A stretch of DNA of 64,000 nucleotides from positions 3,472,733 through 3,536,732 of the forward strand of contig JARUPZ010000018.1 of NCBI GenBank assembly GCA_031213475.1. Direction: 5' to 3'. This DNA is from Nereocystis luetkeana (taxonomy: Eukaryota > Sar > Phaeophyceae > Laminariales > Laminariaceae). The stretch's first letter is position 1. Every line of letters begins with the position of its first letter. This document shows positions 12,712 through 24,053 of the stretch, piece by piece. A program made the translations under genes and the position numbers. A model generated the notes under the pieces. That model was not told the DNA's origin. It ran no database searches and saw only the letters and a list, made by a program, of their open reading frames with translations.

Positions 12712-13622
12712 CTCCCTCTCCCTCTCCCTCTCCCTCTCCCTCTCCCTCTCCCTCTCCCTCTCCCTCTCCCTCTCCCTCTCCCTCTCCCTCTCCCTCTCCC
12801 TCTCCCTCTCCCTCTCCCTCTCCCTCTCCCTCTCCCTCTCCCTCTCCCTCTCCCTCTCCCTCTCCCTCTCCCTCTCCCTCTCCCTCTCCCTCTCCCTCTC
12901 CCTCTCCCTCTCCCTCTCCCTCTCCCTCTCCCTCTCCCTCTCCCTCTCCCTCTCCCTCTCCCTCTCCCTCTCCCTCTCCCTCTCCCTCTCCCTCTCCCCC
13001 TCCCTCTCCCTCTCCCTCTCCCTCTCCCTCTCCCTCTCCCTCTCCCTCTCCCTCTCCCTCTCCCTCTCCCTCTCCCTCTCCCTCTCCCTCTCCCTCTCCC
13101 TCTCGTTCTCGTTTTCTCTCCCTCTCCCTCTCCCTCTCCCTCTCCCTCTCCCTCTCCCTCTCCCTCTCCCTCTCCCTCTCCCTCTCCCTCTCCCTCTCCC
13201 TCTCCCTCTCCCTCTCCCTCTCCCTCTCCCTCTCCCTCTCCCTCTCCCTCTCCCTCTCCCTCTCCCTCTCCCTCTCCCTCTCCCTCTCCCTCTCCCTCTC
13301 CCTCTCCCTCTCCCTCTCCCTCTCCCTCTCCCTCTCCCTCTCCCTCTCCCTCTCCCTCTCCCTCTCCCTCTCCCTCTCCCTCTCCCTCTCCCTCTCCCTC
13401 TCCCTCTCCCTCTCCCTCTCCCTCTCCCTCTCCCTCTCCCTCTCCCTCTTCCTCTCCCTCTCCCTCTCCCTCTCCCTCTCCCCCTCCCTCTCCCCCTCCC
13501 TCTCCCTCTCCCTCTCCCTCTCGTTCTCGTTTTCTCTCCCTCTCCCTCTCGCTCTCGTTCTCGTTTTCTCTCCCTCTCCCTCTCGTTCTCGTTTTCCCTC
13601 TCCCTCTCGCTCTCCCTCTCCG
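12712..13622. repeat. (CCCTCT)n hexanucleotide array, about 900 bases
   Basis: Roughly 130 or more almost uninterrupted copies of CCCTCT, broken by rare variants (CTCGTTCTCGTTTTCTC at about 13102 and again at 13520-13600). All pyrimidine on one strand. It creates spurious long frames (LPLPLP and SPSPSP on plus, GEGEGE and ERERER on minus). Not a standard telomere repeat. Confidence 0.97.
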
Positions 13623-13649
13623 TCTCTCTTTTTTTTCTCCTGCCTCCTT

Positions 13650-16600
13650 CTTTTGACTGCCGCTGTTACTCCGCCGAGAAGCCTTACACTCGCCCTCGTT
13701 ACTTCAGATCGTTTCGTTGGTGGGGAATCCCCCACAAGTCCTTGAGTCGGCCTGTCCTTACCTCTCCCACCTCCCCTCTTTCCTTTCCCCCCCTCTCGTC
13801 TGCCCCCCCCCGTCCCTCCTCCTCTTGTCCTTCTTGGTTCTCCCCCTTCTCCCCCCCCCCCCCCCCCCCCCCCCAAGCCTTACTCGGAAGACCGCGCAAA
13901 GGCTGCGTTCAAAAGCGCAGCGAAGATTCACAAATGGGAGATCTCGGATCCGTAGTAGACTGACTGGCGCTTGCTTTGGTGCGACCTGACGCGATTGCTC
14001 GATCGATTGGGTTTCGGTTCTTACCCGTTTCCACCGGGCGGTCTGACGGTGTGAGCACATACTACACGCATACGATAGCCCCAACCCCCACCGTCCCCAT
14101 CCCGCGCACGCGCGCGCGCGCGCGCTCGCTCTCCCGGCCGGCCGGCCCCCGTCCAGGCTGCTTTAGCTGGTGGGGTTTCCTTTTCCGCTGTCTTGAGCCT
14201 TGCGAAAGGAAAGTTTGAAGTGAAACGAGCGAAAATGGAGGCACGTATGATATGATATAGGGGGATTGGTGGCGTGTTCGGTTGAAAACTATAAAAAAGG
14301 CCCACCGGCACATATGACAGTAGTAGTACGCACGAAAGTAGGTTGTTGTTATGTTTTGGTCTCCCGGGCTCTGTTCTGGCGGGCTGGTGTCGTATTGTGT
14401 ATAGTCTCCGCCGCTTCGCTTGCAGCGGCGTTTTTTTGGTGCCGTGGAGCGATCGATCGTGCGAGCCTCGTCGACGGTATTGCGGATAGGAGGGTAGAAC
14501 AGGGAGAAAGGGAGGGAGGGGGGAGGGAGCGGAGGAGCGAGGGAGTCCACATTGCGGCAAGACAAAGGCGTACAGGTGACAACCGTACGTACGTAGACTT
14601 AAGAGAGGTGAGAAGATGAGAACCAAACCAAATTCACAGACTTGTTGAAAACTTAGCTCGAAGGGGACAGAAGCTGAGGGGTTCGGAAAAAAAAACTGGG
14701 ATTGGGTCAAAATTTTGACACGCCAAATATTTTTTCCCCTCCTAGAAAGCGAGAGAGTTAAGAGCGCGCGGAAACCCAAAAGTCGTCTCGGAGCAGTGTG
14801 TTGAAATATTTTAGCGCGTGGGGGCGCGCGTGTGTTTTGCGGTGGTTTTGCGGGGGAGTTACGTGCTTCACCGGGTGACGCCCCTAGGCTGTTCTCCCGA
14901 TGTGTACACTCCTGCGCGTGCGTATATAGAGAACCACCGCGGCATGGATCGAGTTATCCACGCATCCTGCTCTTTTTTTTTTTCGTGTGGTGTGCTGTGT
15001 GTGGTGTGTGACGTGGTGCCATGTAAGGCGCCCACTGCAAGCGCACTTGGTAGTAGTGTCAGGGCGTCGACTGCCTTTTTATTCCCCTCTCCTCAAAAGA
15101 CGGAAGGGTGCCCGTCGACTGACTGCTTTACTGCTGCTGCTGCTGCTGTTGCGTTGCGTTGCGCTGGGTTCGCGTTTGCGTTTGTTTGCGTTCGCATGCC
15201 AAGGGGCAAAGAGGGGGGGGGGGGGGGGGGTTCTCGCCGTATTGCCGCGCGCTTTTCTTCGGCTGCCTTGTGACATTGTCCTGAGGAAGAATCGGTCTCG
15301 TAGCACGGTGAAGGCGTGCGTGTGACGGGCTGGCTGGCTGGCTGGCTGGCTGGCTGTTTTCCGAACGTATTCTAGTCCGTCACCAGCACCAGCACCAGCA
15401 CCCTCTTTGTTGGCTCGCGGCAAAGCCTTCCCTCTATATGCGTTTTGTGATTCTCCCCCCCCCCCCCCCCCCAAGTTTTATACGTAGAAGCGGGGAGCTC
15501 ACGACGTTTTTTGGGAGAAGACTGGGGTTGGGCCAGTTGTAAAGTTGTGTAGTCGGCCGCGGTTCAGGACGGGGGGCGACGGCGGCGGCGGTGCGGTTGA
15601 CATAAAAATAGGAGAGAGGGAAGGAGAAGACAGGGGAGGGAGTGAGTAAGTGCTGTGCGTGTGTATTAGTCGTTTTCCTGTACTAGTGTATTATCTCGTC
15701 GGGAGCATCTGCTTTTTGATTGACGAAAGTGTCGTCGCTAGGATGGATTGGATGGGTGGATAGATGGATGACTTGCCCCTGACCCTAGCGCGACGGCGGA
15801 TCGCGTGTCAGGGCGCCTCTGAGGATCCTCGTTTCATTACGTCAACACATCTGACTGTTGGAATAGTTTTGTTGTTGTTGTACAATGCAAAATAGTTAAC
15901 TCCCCCCCCCGCCAGAAAGCATCGATCGCCAGACTGGCTGTGTGTGCGTCTGCGCGCGCGCTCGCGCGCTCGCCATGGATGGCGTGTGTGAAGGCCATGA
16001 CGTCGTGCCTCTTCGCCACGATGTGCGGTCGCGGGTCGCGCCCGAGCGATTATTCTGTGAGGTGGTGTTTTGCTCGCTGTACAATATATACCTGGTACCT
16101 GGTAAGTGCTCCCGCTGCATCTTCGTCTACCTTGTACACCCGAGACAGGTCGCGATCTATCTGATCTGTCTGCTATAGATCATTTAGCTCCTTACGTCCT
16201 ACCTGCGGTTGTGAGAGGTTGCGCAGGATCTGCAATAATAGTACAGATCCCACCGGGAAAGCAAAAATGTGCTGGAACATGAGCTACTACTCCCGATCAT
16301 GCAAGATCGGGGATACCCACCCGGCCACATGACAATAAGCCAAGTCATCCTCATGAAGATCAGGAACGTATCTGCCCTGAAATGTCTAGATCATGAAGTG
16401 GGAATGATCTGTCTGATCTATCTGATATGTCTCAAGCTTGGAAGGAGGGTTAGGGTTGGGGTGGCATCACGAAATATCCATCGGAAATCGCAGGGCCGAG
16501 ACCTCCCGGAAGACATTTTTATGACCCGACAATACAATAACCTCGGTTTTTACTCGCCGCATGCTGCGCGTACTTGTTCTCAGCTTGTAGAACTGAGTCT

Positions 16601-16889
16601 CTGTTTTGGTAAATGCAAACTTGTCAGTCTGTCTGTCTCTGTCTGTCTGTCTGTCCACATGACTTATATTTTCGAACTCTTTTCAATGGTCGATACATAA
16701 GGTCGTTACTGATGATATTCGTACGACGTATTCGACCCTTACGGACCTTAATACTGGAACATGTCATGCCACCAGGCAAATTTAGCCCTATAATACACCC
16801 ACAACACCGTACCGTGGTACCATACCCCAAACGTACCATACCATATACTGTGTGTTTTCCCGTACCATGCCGTCAACATATCCGATATT
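13650..16889. other. gene-poor stretch with homopolymers
   Basis: No supported gene. Features seen: a C run of about 25 (13850-13874), CG dinucleotide repeats (about 14105-14125), CTG repeats (15128-15150), a G run (15211-15230), (GGCT)n at about 15328-15356, a C run (15457-15472), a doubled TACCTGGTA at 16089-16104 and a family C repeat at 16143-16260. ORFs here are low-complexity. Confidence 0.6.
16143..16260. repeat. family C repeat, partial copy
   Basis: Contains GCGGTTGTGAGAGGTTGCGCAG and GTACAGATCCCACC, matching the block near 5580-5640, preceded by GATCTATCTGATCTGTCTG. Confidence 0.6.
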
Positions 16890-17147
16890 TGTTGAGATCA
16901 CTGATAGCGGGACACTTTGTATCCCTGGACAGGTCTGCTTATTAACACGGTACTCGTTGGTACTCACGTTGTTGTACGCTTAGAGATAGAATAGTAGCTT
17001 ATTCATTTCGTGCACGACGGAGACTGAGACCACGCTCGTGCCTCTCTGCAATTAAGATACGCCTTCGAAGTACTACAAATACGATGCCAGTGCCAGAACC
17101 CAGGTAATTACCGGGCTTTCTACCTCATACAGAACAGTAGCATAACA
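16890..17147 (-). repeat. 3' LTR of the gypsy element
   Basis: 258 bases, TGTT...AACA ends (read on plus as TGTTGAGATCAC to AGCATAACA). Lacks about 14 bases that are present in the 5' LTR near the GGTTTTCCACC motif. At most diagnostic sites it agrees with the solo LTR at 48011 rather than with its own partner. Confidence 0.93.
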
Positions 17148-17788
17148 CTAGCCCACTCTGATGAGCCGTATATGCAGAATTATGGGGACCTCGTGGAAAC
17201 CCCGATTCCACAAAACTAGAACATGGGTCGAAGATGCGGCTCCTCAAAACCCACTCCCACACCTCTGCACGGCAAGGCAACGAAGCCGGCAAAGTACGTA
17301 AAAAAAAATGAAAGGAAGACGCAGCCTTAAGGGGCAGGAAGCAATCGTCAACGAAAATAATCGCCATGTCACCCGCGGCGGGGGGGGGCGAGGAGGATGC
17401 AGAGAAAGTGAAAAGTGAATATAAAAAAAACAAGAAAAATTAACACGGAAGATGTCAAGAACCACACAGAAAACCCAGCCTGCAACTCGGGAAACTTGTC
17501 CTGTGCCACAAATGGGGGGCCCGATTACCCAGACCAGCCCCCGACACTGAGCGGAGGGGGTAGGCAGGACAGAATACGCAAAAACCATCCCCAGCCAAGC
17601 CCAAGAAAAAAAAACAGGAACACACCTGCCAGAAAAACCTACCAGGTAGACCCGAAAACTCGGGAAACGTCACCAAGTAGAAAAACCACCGCCCCAAGTC
17701 CAGGAAAACGTCAAGAAAACAACACTATGGGTTGCAGCCGAGAAGCGGAAATCAGCTATCCACGGCGGCGCCTCGAGATTCGTCGACG
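17148..17788 (-). other. 3' untranslated part of the gypsy element
   Basis: Between the end of the pol tail and the 3' LTR. The base run next to the LTR on the coding strand (AGAGTGGG) could be the polypurine tract. One TACCAGGTA motif at 17640. Open frames here show no recognisable domain. Confidence 0.5.
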
Positions 17789-18190
17789 TTACGCTGGACC
17801 CCCCGTGCAAATGTTAGCCAAGAGAGATTGTAGACACCAAGAGCCTCGTACAGCTCTCGTCGAAGTCGTGTAGCGCGCCGGAGAAAGAGGAAGCTTGATC
17901 GGTCCCGGGTCGTTCAAAAATCGAACCAAATATACTCCATCCGTGGGCGTAGTCGCGCTGATTTTCCCGAGCCACCACAGACCGTTGTCGCCCTTGTACC
18001 AAAAATGGGCCCCGTTGGGAAGCACGGTGTTGCAGTATCGGCGGAGCCAGTCGGCGTGCGAGACGCAGCGAATACCGGGTGCCAGAAACCGCTCGCCGCT
18101 ACTCCGAGAAAGCTCCCGTTGTGCCGCGCCGATTCTCATTCGGCGGTACAGGCGGTTGGTTTGGCGGTGCCGGTTCGGAGTGCCGGCCTA
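17789..18190 (-). pseudogene. pol C-terminal tail: end of chromodomain and Tudor-like module
   Basis: Continues the integrase frame exactly (580 codons between the two start points) beyond an in-frame TAG at 18188-18190. The tail carries GAHFWYKGDNGLWWLGKIS, then DGVYLVRFLNDPGPIKL, and ends in RGSWCLQ and a short run to a stop. The aromatic W-K-G...W-L-G-K-I...V-x-F pattern looks Tudor/agenet-like. Together with the chromodomain-like block before it, this could steer integration by reading histone marks, as chromodomains of chromoviruses are known to do. The Tudor reading is inference from pattern only. Confidence 0.6.
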
Positions 18191-19879
18191 GTAGCGCAAA
18201 ATTGCGTGGCGAGAAAGCTGAAGGCCCATTTTCTGTTCCCAGGATGGATGGGATAGTCGTGTCCAGTGCGTCTCGTACGTCACTGCTATGACGCCACCTC
18301 GACCCCGAACCGATTGGTGTGCGGTAATTTTTTCCATTTCGAGTCGGTGAAGAGGTGTCGAGACGTCGTCCTGGGTGACGTGGTGCGGGGGAGATTTCTT
18401 GCAGAAGTTGTAGAGCACGTACTGCGTCAACCCCGCTGGCAAATACTTCGGCATGTTGCCACGGTCGTGGGGGTTGGCACAGGGCTTGCAGCGTTGAGCT
18501 GAAACGCGCCGACGAGCATCCGCGCCGGGCATATCGGAAGGAAGATCCAAATACAGGAGCTTTGCCCCAAGAGGAGATCCGTCCGGGGTGTCCGCTGAGG
18601 AGCAGGGGCCAACTGCGAGAACTTTGTAGGGGCCTGTCCAGTTGAGTGAGAGTTTGGCCTTGAGGACCTTGGCGTCCGTGTCGGGCTTTGCGCCCTGGCG
18701 GATGGCGGCCGCCGTATTGTACACCCACGCCCAGCCGCCAACGTCAAATTTGGGGACCGGACGCAGAGCGTCGGAGAGAGCGAAGTTGCGGCGGTTCACG
18801 CGGGCAACAGTGAGGGCGTGGTGTTCGCGAACGATATCGTACGCGCGCTGCTGACGGTCCGTCGCCAAGTCGCAAGAGGCGAGGTGGTCGCGGGCCAAGC
18901 TGTGGTGGACGGCGACTCCAGCACGCTCGAAAATCGTGAGGGGGAGGCGTGGCAGCCGACCCATATGTACTTCGTTGGGAGCCAAACCCGTGGCGGCACT
19001 GACCGAATTGTTGTACGCAAATTCGACATGAGGGAGCTGTTCATCCCAGTTGTTTTGGAGCTCGTTGACGACTATTGCCAGCATCTGGGCCATCGTGTGG
19101 TTTACGCGTTCCACCCTACCGTTGCCGTTTGGGTGGTAGGAGCTAGTGACATTTTTTCGAACCCCGAGAAGCTGATATACGACGTGCGAAAGCTTGGAGC
19201 AGAACTGGAGGCCGTTGTCCGAGAGGATGCTGCGCGGGCACCCCCAGAGAGGAATATACCGGTTGATGAGAATGTTAGCCGTGCCTTCAGCGGTGAACTC
19301 TGCCGCAGTGATGGCGTACATGTCGACTCGGCGGCTGCAGCAATCAGTGGAGAGCAAGATGTAGGTATTTCCTCGAGACGTCACTGGGAGAGGGCCGAAA
19401 TAGTCGATGCTGACGGCGATGCCGGGCCCTTTTGGCAAGGGCAGTGTGATGGTGGGCCACCGGACCGTCTGCCGCGACGTTTTCCGTGCTTGGCACTTCG
19501 AGCAGTTGCGTATCCTCCACCGGGTGCAGATGCTCATACCGATCCACCAGTAGAAACGTTCGAGCATACGTCGGGTGCGCGCGGTTCCTAGGTGGCAGGA
19601 AGCCGTGGAATGGCAAGCCTGCACGACCCAGAGGCGCATGAGTAGCGGCACATAAATGCGAATAGGCTCGTCGTTCAATAAACAGGCCGTACGACCCACC
19701 GGGCGTTGCGTGTCTGACGCAAGGGGGGGGGAACGGCGGCCGGACGAGTAGAACGATGCCCGCGTCGGTGGAGTGCAAACGGCCTTTTGTAGCCAGCTCC
19801 TGAACCTCCGGAAAAGGAGGGCGCTGGTGGGAAGAGAAACACGACAACAAATCGGCTGAGAAAACGTTCGGCCGGCCAA
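18188..19879 (-). pseudogene. integrase of the gypsy element with chromodomain-like end
   Basis: One 563-codon frame. A zinc-binding H-H-C-C region (HSTASCH ... CSKCQARK) comes first. The catalytic core follows with Asp in VSIDYFGPLP, Asp in LSDNGLQF and Glu in GRVERVNHT; the last two are separated by exactly 35 residues, so DD35E is intact. The GPY/F module reads LSLNWTGPYKVL. The last third (GVIAVTYETHWTRLSHPSWEQ ... ILRY) resembles a chromodomain and is cut by TAG where related elements usually have Trp. The integrase is the best-preserved part of the element. It acts in the nucleus to join cDNA to host DNA. Confidence 0.9.
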
Positions 19880-20505
19880 GGGCTATGTAGCGCATGGTGG
19901 CGTTGCACGCGGGCTTGGCCTGATTGTTCTCGAGCCCCATCGGTGTGCGAATAGCGCGCTGCAGAATTACCAAACTGAAATTCGGCAGCTGCGCCGAGAG
20001 CGTCCAAGTCCGTCGTGGGGACGGGCGGTGCGTCAGTTGGCAGCGGAAGCCATAAAAGAGGGGTTCCCACGGACTCGGTGCAGTCGCGTTCGGACGGGAT
20101 GGGTACCGTCGGGATCAACGAATCGGCAGGAGCCGGGGCCAAAACGACTGGTGCGGGAGGTCGCGGTCGTGGGGCTCGCGGCGGGGCGGTAGTACGCCGG
20201 GCTGACAAGCTAGGGGCCCCGCCGGACCCGAAGCCATAATCAACAGCAGGCGGCCGCGGAGCCAGCGGCGGCGGCTCTTCGCCGGCGTGTCCGAGGGGAG
20301 ATGCGGCCTGAAGGCGGCAAAGTATTCAGAGGCGCCAGGTTGCGAGGCGGCGATGGGGCAGACGCGGCCGGATCAGTGATCACGGCGGAATCTTATCCCT
20401 GTAAAGTGCTCGTCGGGGAAGGAGCGCGTTGGGCGATAATCGTCGCTGCAGCAGGGGCGCCGGCAGAGCTCTGGTCCGAAGGGGCAGACGCGGCCGGAGC
20501 AGTGC
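19880..20505 (-). other. linker between RNase H and integrase
   Basis: Pro/Ala-rich low-complexity coding-like sequence in shifting frames (PAPVVLAPAPAD, LPLPTDAPPVPTTD) followed by fragments that lead into the integrase zinc region. Two copies of a short repeat around GGGCGATAATCGTCGCTGCAG (about 20430 and 20560) show local duplication. Confidence 0.5.
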
Positions 20506-21591
20506 TCATGGTGGAATCTTCTCCCTGTAATATGCTCTTCGGGGGAGGAACGCGCTGGGCGATAATCGTCGCTGCAGCGGGGGCTTCTGCAGAGCCCTGG
20601 TCGCCCCCGGAGGGTACGACAGAAAAACCGAAGCGAAAGCGGTGTTGGCGGCAGGTGAAAAAACCCTCAAGCCAGGACGGCGCTCGACGGTGGTGACGGA
20701 AGCAGAAACACGAGCGACGAATCTCCCCAGAGGAGCAGAGAGGTCGTCGATCCTCATACGTGACCCGAGTGCGCAAAAGTCGCGAGAATCCGAAGAGGTG
20801 AAAGGCAGCCCACACAAGATGGCACTTGCGGTGCGGGGCACCAGCCCACCCAAACCTACACCGGGGGTCGGGGAAGAGCGAGTGCGAAGCCCGCAGGCTC
20901 GGATGAGGAAGGTACCCCTGTCCTCGACGGGTGTGAGGCTGCTAGGCCCACTGCGGTCGTGTTTTTTTGCGGGCTCTGGCAAGCGGGAGAGAAAAACAGC
21001 ATTTCCATTGGCGCTGCCCTTGCGGTACTCGAGGGTGTAGTCGAGCGCTGTGAGGAAATCGAGCCACCGCTGGACTACTTTGCCGATGCTCTCAAGTGCT
21101 TTGTGGTCCAAAAATATGCGAAACTTTGTCCCCCATAGGTAGCCTCGGAGTCGCTTGATAGCCCAGACAATGCTGCCAGCTTCCAAGTCCAACAAGGTCC
21201 AGTGCCTCTCGGGTTCGAGAATAGCGCGGCTGATATAAGCAATGGGCCGTACCGAGTCGTCCAGTTGTTCTTGTTCAAGCGCGGCATCAAAACCGTCGAT
21301 GCAGGCGTCACAGTACACGTGGAAGGGGCGGGAGCCGTCGACTACAGCGTCCCAGTCCGGGAAGACCAAAATTTACGGGGCAGCGAGCTCGGCGAGGGTC
21401 TGGCGAACGATATCTTCCATGATCGGCGTAAAGACGTACTTAGCCCCCTTCCGGAAGAGGGCAGTGAGAGGACGGATCCGTTTAGACAGGTCGTGAGGGA
21501 AGTTGCGATAATGTTCCACGCCGCCCATCAACGCACGGACCTCCTTGAGGTACTTGGGCATGGGCATTTTCATCAAAGCCGAAACTTTTTC
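20506..21591 (-). pseudogene. RT connection and RNase H domain of the gypsy element
   Basis: Begins with the RT thumb/connection block (MPMPKYLKEVRALMGG, RIRPLTALFRKG) at 21592 and runs to a TAA at 21373-21375. It then resumes in the same frame with FPDWDAVVDGSRPFHVYCDA, ISRAILEPERHWTLLDLEAG, WGTKFRIFLDHKALESIGKV and the RNase H end NAVFLSRLP. The last motif is NADFLSR in related elements, so a catalytic Asp is replaced by Val. About nine residues before RWLDFL are missing. RNase H is expected to be dead. Confidence 0.85.
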
Positions 21592-22057
21592 CTGTAGTAT
21601 TCTGACTCGATGTCCTGGATCATTTGATGTAAGTATTGGATTTTTGGATGAGGCCTCCTGCGTCGACCCGTGGTCTCGCCTATACTTCATTGCGTCGTTG
21701 GATAGTATCTTGTTGTGGTTTCTCTTAAAATACCACTGGTCGGATACGTAGTTGTCTCTCCCAAACTTCTTTACGCTTGCCTCAACCCTGCCTCGTACAT
21801 GCTGCGAAATCTTTCTCGAACTCGGGCGACCGAGGAAGCCGGCTAGCGCCCGCGTAGCGCTGGCCGCGTTTTCTCTAGCCACCCTGGACCCAGCCACTAG
21901 ATATTCGTGCCCACCTCTACTCACGAGGTTTTGGGAACGAAAATGACGAGTGATCGTATGCGACCACTCCACAATACAAATTCAAGACATCTCTGATGGT
22001 ACACCTAGTTCCATGATTTGTGCCAAATCATTTTTTTTGTTGCCATCGCCAATTTTA
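21592..22057. other. 466-base insertion between RT palm and connection
   Basis: RT sequence stops at ...AGIGPNA (22058) and picks up at EKVSALMK (21591), a point where related gypsy RTs are continuous. The inserted DNA shifts the frame by one, begins on the coding strand with TAAAATTGG and ends TACTACAG. It has no clear terminal repeats. It holds an open frame of about 125 codons on the minus strand (with SRGGHEYLVAGSRVAREN and YVSDQWYFKRNHNKILSNDA) that I do not recognise. It could be a captured host fragment or a small transposon relic. Confidence 0.65.
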
Positions 22058-23677
22058 GGCATTGGGGCCTATACCCGCGGGCTGAATGGAGTGGCCCAGA
22101 AAATTAGCGTCCGTGGTGCCGAGGCGAGCTTTCGAGGGGGAGAGCTTGAGGTCGTGTTTGCGCAGGCGTTCGAAGAGGGCTCGTATCGTCTTGACGTGGG
22201 CCGTCGGATCAGAGTCGAAGACGATCACATCATCGAGGTAGGCCGCCACCCGTGCCAGACCTTTGATGACTTCGTTAATCATTTTGACGAACCAGCGGGG
22301 CAAAGCACTGCTGCCTTGGGGCATGACGAGACACTCGTAGAGTCCCGTAGGAATGCAAAACGCCGTCAGAGGGACGGTGTCCTTGTGCGCGGTAATCTGG
22401 CGGAACGAGACCAAATCGAAGAGAGAAAACACCTGCCCCTTCCCCAGGGAATCGAGGACTTGATCCACGCGAGGAATAGGCAGCTGGCTGAGGTTGCTGA
22501 TCTGGTTGAGTTTCTTGTAGTTCACGGTGATCCGAACGCCTCCAGACTTCTTCGGGATGACCACGAGCGGGCTCGAGTACGGAGGGGTCGAGTGCTGGAT
22601 CAGACCTGTCGCTAGGTACTGGTCCAAGGTGGCCTCCAGTTCCTTGGCCAGGGTAGGATTGATGCGGTGCGGCCTGAACGTGACAGGAACGCTTTCTTCC
22701 GGGACCGAAATCACGAAAGGTATTAACGAGCAGGAACCAAAGTCAGATTTGGACTTCGAGAAAACGTCCGGAAATTGGCAGAGAGCATCCCCCAGCTGTT
22801 CGATGGCCTCAGGGGACCAGTCCGTGCCGTGAAGGTCAAAAGCCACCTCCCGCAGATGCAGCGGCGAACGTGCCCAGACGCGCAGGAACGAAACACGCTG
22901 TTCTGGGCTTAAACGGTCAAGCAGTGCAGGCGAGGGCGAGGCTGGAGCTGCGAGGGGGGAAGCTGTAACTGCTGAGACCGGAGACACCCCAGATGGACAT
23001 GAGGGAGGGCTGAGGGCTCGGTTGTTCTGCTGCAAAACGTCCGGCGGAACGCTCAGCAGTGGGGCGTGGGCGACGCCGAGGATATCTCCTGGCTCGAGGG
23101 CCGCCACTCCAACGAGAGGAAGAACCTGTCGCCCGGAGGCGACGAAATGCTCCTCAACCGAGGGCAGGTCGGACTGGGGCATAATGTCGACCAAGTCGTG
23201 TCGAGTGAGTGCCGGGGAGTCATCGCTTCGAACCAAATTAGCCGCAAGTAGTTGAGGATCGTCGGACAGGGTGACGCCTGTCGCGCCCTCGTAGCGGAGA
23301 TGGAAGCCTCCACCCGAAGCGGCGGGGTTGATAGCGTACACGGACATGCTTGTCAGGGCGTGGTGAAGTAACTCCAGCTCGCCCAAAACGCGTTGATCTG
23401 ACGGGCGAGGTGGCGGAGAGTGGTAGGAGCGGCTATCAAAACGCATCCAGCTGTCACGTCCCTGCAGTACTGCATGCTGCATCACTGAGGGGGGGACTAC
23501 GCAGGGCCAAACTGCGAGGGAGCACGTAGGCTCAGTTTCTCGAAAAAATTGGACGCTCAGGCGCACAATCGTCGATGTCTTCAGAGGGGCTGATTCGCCA
23601 ACCCCCCCCAGGAACGAGGGGTGCATTTCTGCTCGCATGCGATGGATGCCGCACCAATCGCGAGCATGCGATCCCAA
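22055..23677 (-). pseudogene. reverse transcriptase of the gypsy element
   Basis: 540 codons. The N-terminal half is a linker; the RT fingers and palm start near residue 350 (FRPHRINPTLAKELEATLDQYL, GLIQHSTPPYSSPLVVIPKK, GGVRITVNYKKLNQI). The catalytic YLDD box is at codons 480-483 (22229-22240) and intact. The motif usually written SG(F/Y)HQI reads SFRQI, with one residue lost, and MPQGSSALPRWF replaces the usual MPFGL-NAP. This frame is one off both the protease and the RNase H frames. cDNA synthesis in virus-like particles is the ancestral role. Confidence 0.9.
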
Positions 23678-23946
23678 AAATCTCGCCGAATGAAAGTCTG
23701 TGGGGAGCCAATGTCAAGAAACGCCACGCAACCAAAAGGCGCAAGAACGCCAGCTCCGTTATGAATCGCGATTTTGGTTGTAAAAGAGGCGTCATCGAGG
23801 GTAATGGTACCCTCGACGAGGCAGGGGCCGTGTTCTGGCAGCGCGAGGGAGGGGTCGACGCTAGGTGCGACAGCCAAAGCCTCGGGGCTGTGATCAGCCG
23901 GCGCGTCAGAAAAATAGGTCGAAACTCCAAGGGAGGACCTGGCCAA
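23581..23946 (-). pseudogene. aspartic protease region of the gypsy element, triad mutated
   Basis: The frame holds CVAFLDIGSPQTFIRRDFW, the place where retroelement proteases have L-D-T/S-G-S-P. The Thr is Ile here (codon ATT at about 23710-23712), so the catalytic D-T/S-G triad is lost; one C-to-T change explains it. The frame lies two bases off the NADAR frame and one off the RT frame, so this copy could not make a continuous polyprotein. Confidence 0.75.
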
Positions 23947-24053
23947 GCGCGGGCCATGGCCAAGGGGCGGGGCGGCGCTGGTGAATTCTCATGAATTCTG
24001 TCAGTCGTGGTCGGAGTGCAAAAATGATGAGAGGAGGCGGGGGGTGCCAACCC

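Noticed and set aside
12370..13876. 428- and 457-codon ORFs (LP/SP and GE/ER repeats)
   Set aside because: Created by the CCCTCT array; no start context or domain.
18818..19591. 257-codon plus-strand ORF
   Set aside because: Antisense shadow of the integrase.
22055..22615. Plus-strand ORF of 221 codons
   Set aside because: Antisense of the RT palm; has no family features.
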